Assembly: GCA_035699085.1 (NCBI GenBank)
Contig: DASSBG010000028.1
Location: 192,618-256,617 of the forward strand
Direction: 5' to 3'
Length of the DNA stretch: 64,000 bases
Source of the DNA: DASSBG01 sp035699085
Lineage (GTDB): Bacteria > Pseudomonadota > Gammaproteobacteria > Xanthomonadales > Rhodanobacteraceae
The notes under the pieces were generated by a model, which was not told the origin of the DNA, did not search any database, and saw only the letters and a program-made list of their open reading frames with translations. The position numbers and the translations under genes are program-made. Of the stretch, positions 53,169-60,484 are shown piece after piece (within the stretch, counting starts at the first letter, position 1; each line of letters starts with the position of its first letter).

Positions 53169-53620
53169 GCGCTGGCCTGAATGGCGCGGGCGGCCGCGCC
53201 GGCGGCGGCGTCGACGCGTTCGTTCTCGACGTGGCCGCAATGGCCCCGCACCCATTCCCAGGCCACCTGGTGGCCGGCGGCGGCGGCGTCCAGGCGCTGC
53301 CACAGGTCCTGGTTTTTCACCGGCTGGCGGTTGCTGGTGCGCCAGCCGTTGTTGCGCCAGCCCGGCAGCCAGCGCTGGATGCCGTTCTTGACGTATTGCG
53401 AGTCGGTGCTGAGGCGCACGCGGCTGGGCCGCTTCAGCGCCTCCAGGGCGGAGATGGCCGCCATCAGCTCCATGCGGTTGTTGGTCGTGTGCAGCTCGCC
53501 GCCCGACAGCAACTTTTCCCGCCCGCCGTAACGCAGCAGCGCAGCCCAGCCGCCCGGGCCGGGATTGCCCAGGCAGGCACCGTCGGTAAAGATCGCCACT
53601 TCACCCTGCCCTGCGCTCAT
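53165..53620 (-). CDS. rnhA: Ribonuclease HI
   Basis: A 151-residue enzyme. The catalytic acids are seen in FTDGACLGNPGPGGW (D), NRMELMAAISAL (E), STDSQYVKNGI (D) and NERVDAAA (D). The basic handle appears around QRWLPGWRNNGWRTSNRQPV. It degrades RNA in RNA-DNA hybrids. The ATG at 53620 overlaps the methyltransferase stop (ATGA); a GTG two codons upstream is less likely. Confidence 0.96.
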   Translation of the reverse strand: MSAGQGEVAIFTDGACLGNPGPGGWAALLRYGGREKLLSGGELHTTNNRMELMAAISALEALKRPSRVRLSTDSQYVKNGIQRWLPGWRNNGWRTSNRQPVKNQDLWQRLDAAAAGHQVAWEWVRGHCGHVENERVDAAAGAAARAIQASA

Positions 53621-54306
53621 GCACACTCGCGGCGCGCCGGGCCCGCCAGCGCGCCGCGCACCGGCAGCCGTTGGCGGCGGGTTATGCGTGCGGCCATCGG
53701 AGGGTTGCGGCGCTTGCGCACCACCAGCAGGTAGCCCGCCGGGATCAGGCCGGGCTGGTCAAGATCGGCGCCCGCCGAACCCGGGAAGCTGGGGCCGAAG
53801 CGGCGGACCGCGCACAGGTCGCTGCGATGGGCCCACAGCCATGGCCGCCAGCGTCCCGCTGCCAGCGGCTGCAGGCGCGCGGCGTCGTCCGCCTGCAGCC
53901 GCCACAGCCACGGCCGCCACAGGCTCCACGGCTGCAGGCCGGCTACCAGCAGGCAGCCCTGCGGCGCCAGTACCCGCAGGACTTCCGCCGCCATCGCTGC
54001 CGGATCGCGCGCGTATTCGATGGCGTGGCGCAGCACGACCAGGTTGACGCTGTCGTCGGCCAGCGGCAGCGCCCCCACATGGCCGCGTGCGTCGCCGCTG
54101 AAGCAGCCATCGGGACTCACGCGCAGCCGCAGCGTACTGCGCAGTGGCGAAGCCAGCGCGGGCATGCCGGGAACGTCCATCAGCAGCGCAAAGCACCCGC
54201 CCACCTGCAGCATTTCGCTGCCAAGCAGGCGCGATTCACTGGCAAGCAGCCCCTGCAGGGGCGCGCTGGCGAAGGATGGAAAGGGCACGGTCATGGTCGG
54301 GTCCAT
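53617..54306 (-). CDS. SAM-dependent methyltransferase-like protein
   Basis: A 229-residue protein with a class I methyltransferase core recognised mainly from LPLADDSVNLVVLRHAIEYARDP and VLRVLAPQGCLLVAGLQPWS. The usual glycine-rich SAM loop is weak (DARGHVGAL), so activity is uncertain. It precedes rnhA-dnaQ in the same operon and diverges from gloB. The same four-gene neighbourhood is common in gammaproteobacteria. The start may be 54306 or 54294. Confidence 0.75.
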   Translation of the reverse strand: MDPTMTVPFPSFASAPLQGLLASESRLLGSEMLQVGGCFALLMDVPGMPALASPLRSTLRLRVSPDGCFSGDARGHVGALPLADDSVNLVVLRHAIEYARDPAAMAAEVLRVLAPQGCLLVAGLQPWSLWRPWLWRLQADDAARLQPLAAGRWRPWLWAHRSDLCAVRRFGPSFPGSAGADLDQPGLIPAGYLLVVRKRRNPPMAARITRRQRLPVRGALAGPARRECA

Positions 54307-54350
54307 TGTGCGCGATCTGCGACGCGGTCGCCAGAGTCGCGGCGGCAGGA

Positions 54351-54359
54351 TGATACAGT
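54351..54359 (+). promoter_or_regulatory. Extended -10 promoter of gloB-mltD
   Basis: TGATACAGT fits the extended -10 pattern TGnTAnnnT. Transcription would start near 54366, 23 nt before the GTG start of gloB, with GGGGA in between as ribosome-binding site. Confidence 0.4.
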
Positions 54360-54388
54360 TCAGGTCACGGCGTTGCCGGGGACCCAGA

Positions 54389-55159
54389 GTGCGACTGTTT
54401 GCCGTACCCGCGCTGGCGGACAACTACATCTGGGTCGCAGCCGATGACGGCGGCCATGCACTGGCCGTTGACCCCGGCGAAGCCGCACCGCTGGAGGCGC
54501 TGCTGCAGCGCGAGGGCCTGGCGCTGACGGCGCTGCTGCTGACCCACCACCACCCGGACCATATCGCCGGCGCCGCCGAACTGGCGCAACGCCATCCGGG
54601 CCTGCGCATCCTCGCCCCCGACGACGACCGCATAGCGGTGCCCGGCGAGCGGGTGCATGACGGCCAGCAGATCGAACTCATGGCGCCGAAAGCGCGCTTC
54701 CAGGTGCTGGCGGTGCCCGGCCACACGCGCAGCCACGTCGCCTATGCCGGCGAAGGCCTGCTCTTTTGCGGCGACACGCTCTTCAGCCTCGGCTGCGGCC
54801 GCTTGTTCGAAGGCACGCCGGCGCAGATGCTGGAATCGCTGGAGCGGCTGGCCGGCCTCGCCGGGGAAACGCAAGTCTGCTGTGGCCACGAGTACACCGT
54901 TGCCAACGCAGCCTTCGCGCGCGCAGTCGACCCGCACAACGGCGCACTGCTGCAGCGGCTGGCCGAAGCGCAGGCGCTGCGCGCCGAGGGCCGGCCGAGC
55001 GTGCCGTCGACACTGGCGGGCGAGCGCGCCGCCAACCCGTTTCTGCGCATCGATGCGCCGGCGCTGCGCGACTGGGCGCGGCGGCACGCGCCGGACGCGG
55101 TGGATCGGGTGGAGCGTTTTGCTGCACTGCGCACCGCCAAGGACAGTTTCCGCGCATGA
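54389..55159 (+). CDS. gloB: Hydroxyacylglutathione hydrolase (glyoxalase II)
   Basis: A 256-residue binuclear metal hydrolase. The motif THHHPDHIAG (about 52-61) is followed by VPGHTRSHVAY, FCGDTLFSLGCGRLFEG and CCGHEYTVANAAFA. The C-terminal substrate domain includes STLAGERAANPFLR. It hydrolyses S-lactoylglutathione in methylglyoxal detoxification. The GTG start is preceded by GGGGA. It overlaps mltD by ATGA. Confidence 0.95.
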   Translation: MRLFAVPALADNYIWVAADDGGHALAVDPGEAAPLEALLQREGLALTALLLTHHHPDHIAGAAELAQRHPGLRILAPDDDRIAVPGERVHDGQQIELMAPKARFQVLAVPGHTRSHVAYAGEGLLFCGDTLFSLGCGRLFEGTPAQMLESLERLAGLAGETQVCCGHEYTVANAAFARAVDPHNGALLQRLAEAQALRAEGRPSVPSTLAGERAANPFLRIDAPALRDWARRHAPDAVDRVERFAALRTAKDSFRA

Positions 55160-56460
55160 CCGCGCGGGTGCGCCTGCTGCTGCCGAGCCTCGGCGCACTG
55201 CTGCTGGGCGCCTGCGCCACCACCCCGCGCACGCCCATGGTCACGCTGCCACCGCCGAGCCCGGCCCCGGTGCCGGTGCGGGTGACGCCGGCGCGCCCGG
55301 TGGCCCCGCCGGGGTTCTGGCAAGAGCTGCGCTCGCGGTTCGCCTTTGCGAGCTGCAGCGGCAGCAGCGAAGTCGATCGCTGGATCCGCCGCTACAGCGC
55401 GCAGCCACAGCGCTTCGAGGCGGCGGTCAAGGCGGTGCTGCCGGAGCTGCGCTATGTAGCGAGGGTCGCGCGCGAGCACGATGTCCCCGGTGAGTTTGTA
55501 TGGTTGCCGTGGGTCGAGAGCAGCTACCGCCTGCTGCCGCCCCGTGGCCGTGGCGCTGCCGGCCTCTGGCAGTTGATGCCGCGGACCGCGCGCTCGCTTG
55601 GCCTGCGCGTCGACCACCGCTACGACGCGCGTCTGGACCTCGAGGCATCGAGCACGGCGGCCATGCAACTGCTCCGCCGCTACCAGCGCACGTTCCATGA
55701 TTGGCGGCTGTCGGACATGGCCTACAACGCCGGCATGTACGGCATCAAACGCCTGCTCCGCGAGCGCGGTCGCCCGCTGGACGACGCAGTGCTTCCCGAC
55801 CTGCCGGTGCGGCCGGTCACGCGCTCGCACCTGGCCAAGCTGATGGCGCTGGCTTGCATCGTGCGCGAGCCGCAGCAGTACGACATCGAACTTCCGGCTG
55901 TGGACGAGCGGCGGACCCTGGTTGCCGTGAGCCTCCCTGCTCCGCTCAGCCTGCACGTGGCGGCGCGGCTGGCTGGCGTGCCGGTGGCCCACCTGCGCGA
56001 ACTGAATCTCGCCAACCGCAGCATTGACCTGCCGGTAACCCACCTGGTCCTCGAGCGCGGACCGGCGCGGCGTTTCGACACCGCGTACGCACGCCTCGAA
56101 CCGCTGCACTGGCAGCGCTGGCAACGCGTAAGGCTGGCACAGGCCAGCTCGCTGCAGGCACTGGTCGGCAAGGACGTGGAGCGCCAGACACTGCTGGCGC
56201 AGGTCAACCGGTTGGGCGATGGCACCGCATTACCGCGCCACACCGCGCTGTGGTTGCCGCAGGACGTCGTTGCCAGCCTGCCGGGCGACAGCGCCGTCAC
56301 CATCGATGGCGCGCCGCTGTCGCACCGCGTCGTCAGCGGCGACACGCTCTGGGACATCGCCCACCGCTTCCACCTGCGGGTCAGCGAGTTGCGCAGCTGG
56401 AACCATCTGCGGGGCGACCTGCTGCACCTTGGTCAGGTGCTGCGCCTGACGGCGCCGTGA
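55156..56460 (+). CDS. mltD: Membrane-bound lytic murein transglycosylase D
   Basis: A 434-residue lipoprotein with signal peptide and lipobox LLLGAC (Cys 20) and a proline-rich linker. The SLT domain has its catalytic glutamate in FVWLPWVESSYR, followed by GAAGLWQLMPRTAR and MAYNAGMYGIKRLL. One C-terminal LysM domain (SHRVVSGDTLWDIAHRFHL) is clear; Escherichia coli MltD has two. It cleaves glycan strands with anhydro-end formation. The gloB-mltD pairing is conserved. Confidence 0.93.
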   Translation: MTARVRLLLPSLGALLLGACATTPRTPMVTLPPPSPAPVPVRVTPARPVAPPGFWQELRSRFAFASCSGSSEVDRWIRRYSAQPQRFEAAVKAVLPELRYVARVAREHDVPGEFVWLPWVESSYRLLPPRGRGAAGLWQLMPRTARSLGLRVDHRYDARLDLEASSTAAMQLLRRYQRTFHDWRLSDMAYNAGMYGIKRLLRERGRPLDDAVLPDLPVRPVTRSHLAKLMALACIVREPQQYDIELPAVDERRTLVAVSLPAPLSLHVAARLAGVPVAHLRELNLANRSIDLPVTHLVLERGPARRFDTAYARLEPLHWQRWQRVRLAQASSLQALVGKDVERQTLLAQVNRLGDGTALPRHTALWLPQDVVASLPGDSAVTIDGAPLSHRVVSGDTLWDIAHRFHLRVSELRSWNHLRGDLLHLGQVLRLTAP

Positions 56461-56525
56461 GGGGCGGGCACGGGAATTCCGGATTCGCGCTTGCGTCCAC
56501 AGCCTTCGGGGCATGCCGCAGGCGC

Positions 56526-56555
56526 TTGTATTCCGCAGGCGTTGGCTCCTAGACT
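56526..56555 (+). promoter_or_regulatory. Putative fabI promoter
   Basis: TTGTAT (56526-56531) and TAGACT (56550-56555) are separated by 18 bp. A start near 56562 leaves a 38-nt leader containing GGAGGT before the ATG. Both hexamers are imperfect. Confidence 0.35.
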
Positions 56556-56599
56556 TTCGGTTTCAGCGCGGCGGTCGCGGCGCACTCATCGGAGGTCAC

Positions 56600-57382
56600 A
56601 TGGGATTCCTGCACGGCAAACGTGCCCTGGTGGTCGGCATCGCCAGCCAGCGCTCCATCGCCTGGGGCATCGCCAACGCGATGCACCGGGAAGGCGCACA
56701 ACTCGCCTTCACCTACCAGAACGAGCGTCTGAAGTCGCGCGTCGACGAGGCTGCCAGCGCCTTTGACAGCCATATCGTGCTGCCCTGCGATGTTGCCGAC
56801 GACGCCCAGGTCGACGCCGTGTTCGAGCAACTCGGCTCGCATTGGGACGGGCTGGACATCCTGGTGCACTCGGTCGGCTTCGCTCCGCGCGAAGCGCTGT
56901 CGGGCGGCTTCACCGATGCCACCAGCCGCGAGAGCTTCGCCATCGCCCACGACGTCTCCAGCTACAGCCTGCTGGCATTGGCGCGCGCCGCGCGGCCATT
57001 GATGCGCGGGCGCAGCGGCGCCATCGTCACCCTCACCTACCTCGGCTCGACGCGCGCCATGGCCAGCTACAACGTGATGGGCCTGGCCAAGGCCAGCCTG
57101 GAGGCCAACATGCGCTACCTGGCCTACGACCTTGGTCCGGAGGGCACGCGCGTCAACGCCATCTCGGCCGGGCCGATCAAGACGCTGGCTGCGTCCGGCA
57201 TCGGCGACTTCCGCAAGATGCTCGAGCACGTCGACCAGAACGCGCCGCTGCGGCGCAGCGTCACCATCGACGAGGTCGGCAACACCGCCGCGTTCCTGTG
57301 CTCCGATCTCGCTTCCGGTATCACGGGTGAAGTGACTTACGTCGATGCCGGCTACAACATCCTGGCGATGACGGGGCTCTGA
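56600..57382 (+). CDS. fabI: Enoyl-ACP reductase (NADH)
   Basis: A 260-residue atypical SDR. The cofactor segment is VVGIASQRSIAWGIA, HSVGFAPREAL follows, and the catalytic Tyr-x6-Lys pair is YNVMGLAK, with the earlier LTYLGSTR. It completes each cycle of fatty acid elongation and is the triclosan target. A full GGAGGT ribosome-binding site lies 4 nt before the ATG. It stands apart from the main fab cluster at 28-32.6 kb. Confidence 0.95.
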   Translation: MGFLHGKRALVVGIASQRSIAWGIANAMHREGAQLAFTYQNERLKSRVDEAASAFDSHIVLPCDVADDAQVDAVFEQLGSHWDGLDILVHSVGFAPREALSGGFTDATSRESFAIAHDVSSYSLLALARAARPLMRGRSGAIVTLTYLGSTRAMASYNVMGLAKASLEANMRYLAYDLGPEGTRVNAISAGPIKTLAASGIGDFRKMLEHVDQNAPLRRSVTIDEVGNTAAFLCSDLASGITGEVTYVDAGYNILAMTGL

Positions 57383-57670
57383 GCAGCCGGGATCCGGGAT
57401 TCGGGGTTGGGGATTCGGACGAGCGGGGCTGCGGCGGCGGCTGGTAACCGCCCTCTGTCGTTCCGGAGCCGCGCGTGGCGCCGGGCGATGCCCACTCGCT
57501 TTGCTCGTCTGGAATCTTCTTGACGACCTGCAGAATGGTGGCGTGGCATCAACTGGCTGGCCGCCACGTCCGGAATGCGGCCGTGGGGTCAGGTTCACTT
57601 GTCGGCGCGCCGTGGCTTCCGCATTCCGGGGAGCGGGCCGACAAGTGAACCTGACCCCGGTTTCGTCCGA
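57383..57670. repeat. Repeat-rich gap with GGGGTCAGGTTCACTT inverted repeat
   Basis: The gap starts with GGGATYCGGGATT units (57388-57420). It ends with a perfect 21-bp inverted repeat whose arms start GGGGTCAGGTTCACTTGTCG (57585-57605) and close at 57638-57658, ending 12 nt from the ppiD stop. It lies between the convergent fabI and ppiD genes, as the related repeat at 20333 lies between mtnC and the lyase gene. The middle of the gap shows nothing else. Confidence 0.75.
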
Positions 57671-59602
57671 TCAGCTTGGGTTGTCGGGGCCTTGCGCGCC
57701 GCCAGCGTTCTTCGGATAGACGATCTCGGCATTGCGGCGCAGGATGTCGACCAGGCCGCGTTGCTCGGCGCTGGCACGCAACTGCTGCAACTGCATCGCG
57801 ATGGTCTGGCGCTGGGCGGCAGGTGCCTCGGCCGGATCGCCCGGATGCACTGCCCTCAGCGAGACCAGCGCATAGCGGCCATTGCCCATGTCGACCAAGG
57901 TGCGCGACGGTGCCTTTGCCGTTGGCTGCGGCATCTTGAAGATCGCCGCCAGCAGCGGCGGCGGTGCCTCGCGGCTCATGCGCGTCAGCGCGTCCTGCGT
58001 CTTGACCTCCGCGCCGGCGTCCTCGGCGATCGCCTGCAGCGTCTTGTCCTTGCCAAGGCTGGCGAGCAGGGCCTTGGCCTGCTTCTGCGCCTGCGTCTCG
58101 GTGCGCTTGGCGAGGATGTCCGATTTGATTTTCGCCTTGACCTCGGCGAGCGGCTTGGTGCTTGCGGCCTTGTGATGCGCCAGGTGCATGACGATCATGT
58201 CGTCGCTGCTGACATTGACCGGGTCGGACGTCATGTCCTGCTTCAGCACCTGGTCGGAGAAGGCCATCCGCACCACAGCCGGGTTGGCGGCGATGCCGGG
58301 ACCACCCTCGCGCGAGAAGGGCTGGCTGGTCTGCACCTTCAGGCCGAGCTTTTCGGCCACGCGATCGAGGCTGCCCGGGTTGGAATAGATCATGTCGGTG
58401 AGCTTGCCGCCAATCTCGCGGAATTGCGCCTCGCGCGAGGAGGCCGTCAGTTCCTTGCTCAGCTGGTCGCGCACTTCGGCCAGCGGCTTGGTCTTGCCCG
58501 GCCGGACGTCGCGCAGCCAGATGATGTGGTAGCCCTCGGGGGACAGCACCGGCTCGGACACCTCGCCTTTCTTCATCGCGAACAGCGCGCTCTCGAAGGC
58601 CGGGTCGGTGACACCCTTCTCGATCCAGCCGAGATCACCGCCCAGGCGCTTGGACCCGAGGTCGTCGGAGTCCTTCTTCGCCAGCGCGGCAAAGTCGGCG
58701 CCGGCCTTGAGCTCGGCCTCGATTTTTTTGGCCTTCGCCAGCGCCGCCTTTTGCTGAGCCGGCGTGGCGTTGTCCGGCACCGAGACCAGGATGTGCGAGA
58801 CCTCGCGCTGCTCCGGCGTGGTGAACTTGGCTTTCTCGCGCTCGTACTGCGCCTTGATCGCCTCCTCGGTCGGCTGCGCATTGCTGGTCATGTCGTCGGC
58901 CTTGAGCTCGACGTAGTGCACGCTCACCGTTTCCGGCACCGCAAACTCTTCAGGATGGGCGTCGTACCAGGCCTTGATTTGCGCGTCGGTGACCGTGGTG
59001 TCGTCGAGAGGCGGCTTTGGCAACGTCACCCAGGAGACATCGCGCGTCTGGCGCGTCAGCCGCAGGAAGGCGGCAACCTCGGCGTCGGGCGCCAGTGCAG
59101 TGTCGTTGATCATGTCGGGCAGCGCCGAGGTGGCGATGTCCTGGCGCACGCGCTGCTGGAATTCGATCGGCGTCAGCCCCATCTGGCCAAGCACCGCCTT
59201 GTAGGTATCGGGATCGAACCGGCCGTTGATCTGGAACGCCGGGATCGCTGCGATCTGCTGCCGGATCATGTCGTTGGAAACGGCCACGCCGAGTTCCTCG
59301 TTCGCCTGGCGCAGCAGTTCGCGGTTGATCAGCCCTTCCAGCACCTGACGCTTGAACTCGGGCGTCGAGAACTGCGACTGGTCGGCGTCCGGGTTGTTCT
59401 GCCGGGCGCGCTGGCGCATCTGGTTCATCTGCGTCTGCAGGTCCTGCTGCGAGATCTCCTGGCCGTTGACCTTGGCCGCGAAGGTGTCGGCCTGGGTGCT
59501 GAAGTAGCCTTCGATGCCGAAGAACGAGAACACGAAGATGGCGACACCGAGGACCGCGATCCCGACCCAGCTTGTGACCTTTTCCCGCAACTGCTGCAAC
59601 AT
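57671..59602 (-). CDS. ppiD: Periplasmic chaperone/peptidyl-prolyl isomerase PpiD
   Basis: A 643-residue inner-membrane protein with one N-terminal transmembrane helix (WVGIAVLGVAIFVFSFFGI, 12-30). A SurA-like chaperone domain is followed by a parvulin domain at about 255-360 (REVSHILVSVP to LSPEGYHIIWLRDVRPGK) and a long C-terminal region. It is anchored at the Sec translocon and assists exported proteins. It is the last of the clpX-lon-hup-ppiD block, separated from hup by tRNA-Val. Confidence 0.93.
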   Translation of the reverse strand: MLQQLREKVTSWVGIAVLGVAIFVFSFFGIEGYFSTQADTFAAKVNGQEISQQDLQTQMNQMRQRARQNNPDADQSQFSTPEFKRQVLEGLINRELLRQANEELGVAVSNDMIRQQIAAIPAFQINGRFDPDTYKAVLGQMGLTPIEFQQRVRQDIATSALPDMINDTALAPDAEVAAFLRLTRQTRDVSWVTLPKPPLDDTTVTDAQIKAWYDAHPEEFAVPETVSVHYVELKADDMTSNAQPTEEAIKAQYEREKAKFTTPEQREVSHILVSVPDNATPAQQKAALAKAKKIEAELKAGADFAALAKKDSDDLGSKRLGGDLGWIEKGVTDPAFESALFAMKKGEVSEPVLSPEGYHIIWLRDVRPGKTKPLAEVRDQLSKELTASSREAQFREIGGKLTDMIYSNPGSLDRVAEKLGLKVQTSQPFSREGGPGIAANPAVVRMAFSDQVLKQDMTSDPVNVSSDDMIVMHLAHHKAASTKPLAEVKAKIKSDILAKRTETQAQKQAKALLASLGKDKTLQAIAEDAGAEVKTQDALTRMSREAPPPLLAAIFKMPQPTAKAPSRTLVDMGNGRYALVSLRAVHPGDPAEAPAAQRQTIAMQLQQLRASAEQRGLVDILRRNAEIVYPKNAGGAQGPDNPS

Positions 59603-59626
59603 GATGGTTCTCGCGTATTCAATCGC

Positions 59627-59655
59627 ACAAACAACAAGGGCGCCCGGTGGCGCCC
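59627..59655 (-). terminator. Intrinsic terminator after tRNA-Val
   Basis: On the minus strand GGGCGCC and GGCGCCC pair across an ACCG loop and are followed by TTGTTGTTTGT. It lies 25 nt upstream of the ppiD start. A second hairpin without a T-run (59722-59746, CCGTC/GACGG stem) lies between it and the tRNA. Confidence 0.65.
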
Positions 59656-59753
59656 GTGATCAACCTGGCCCGCACGGGCGGCAGGCGAACCTGCGCGCCC
59701 GTGCCTGGAGCCCCGGTCGCTCGCCCGACGGAGGTTCCGTCAGGCGGGCACCG

Positions 59754-59829
59754 TGGTGGGTGCTGAGGGTTTCGAACCCCCGACCCTCGCCGTGTAAAGG
59801 CGACGCTCTACCGCTGAGCTAAGCACCCC
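59754..59829 (-). tRNA. tRNA-Val (anticodon TAC)
   Basis: A 76-nt cloverleaf with encoded CCA. The acceptor GGGTGCT-type stem follows G1 (GGGGTGCTTAGCTCAGCGG), the anticodon arm CGCCT-TTACACG-GCG gives TAC, and the T-arm is GGGGGTTCGAAACCC. It lies between hup and ppiD, where a tRNA-Val is commonly found in xanthomonads and pseudomonads. Confidence 0.95.
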
Positions 59830-59845
59830 GGTCTTGCCGAACTCG

Positions 59846-60118
59846 TTAGTTTAGTGCGTCCTTGAACGCCTTGCCAGCCTTGAACGCCGGATTCTTCGAA
59901 GCCTTGATCTTGATCGTCTCGCCGGTGCGTGGGTTGCGGCCGGTGCGGGCGGCGCGCTTGTGAACCGAGAACGTGCCGAAGCCAACCAGCGACACCGTGT
60001 CGCCCTTCTTCATCGCCTTCTGCACCACCTGCGTGAATGCCTCGACTGCACGACCCGCATCCGCCTTGCTCAGCTCAGCGGTATCGGCAACGGCGTTGAC
60101 CAGCTCTGTTTTGTTCAT
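59846..60118 (-). CDS. hupB: DNA-binding protein HU-beta
   Basis: A 90-residue histone-like protein starting MNKTELVNAVADTAELSKAD, with the DNA-clamping arm FSVHKRAARTGRNPRTGETIKI and the end FKAGKAFKDALN. It binds and bends DNA without sequence preference. It is encoded downstream of lon, as usual, with its own promoter in the 366-bp gap. Confidence 0.96.
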   Translation of the reverse strand: MNKTELVNAVADTAELSKADAGRAVEAFTQVVQKAMKKGDTVSLVGFGTFSVHKRAARTGRNPRTGETIKIKASKNPAFKAGKAFKDALN

Positions 60119-60484
60119 GTCTACTCCCGTGAAAAAGCTGCGGCCTCAAGCGGATGAATACGGGGCGCAACATTCCAATGGCCGGTGACCGGAATCCTGA
60201 CGAGTGCCCCGCATCCCGCGATCGACGCGCCGACTGATGTCAGGCGGTGATTCGCGGCGCAGCCTTTATACCAGTGCCGCACTGCGCCGCGCAATACAAG
60301 CAATGGCGCGGCTTGCGACAGATCCGACGCTTGCGCCGCGAAGCGCAACGTGCTGCCCCGCGTCGCCTCTTCAGGTGCTCGGATACAAGTGCGCGGCAAC
60401 TGCCGAAAGGCGTTGACGATTCTTGCCGGCACGCTTTGCCGGGCCGGCCACCGGCGACGGCATCGCCCGCCGCCTCGAAGCTCG
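60119..60484. other. lon-hup intergenic region
   Basis: This 366-bp gap contains the putative hup promoter (60265-60294) and a leader of about 140 nt for hup. The part next to lon (60300-60484) has no recognisable signal or gene; its short frames are arginine/alanine-rich GC noise. Confidence 0.6.
60265..60294 (-). promoter_or_regulatory. Putative hupB promoter
   Basis: On the minus strand TTGCGC (-35) and TATAAA (-10) are separated by 18 bp. The start would be near 60258, giving an unusually long leader of about 140 nt to the hup ATG at 60118. Confidence 0.5.
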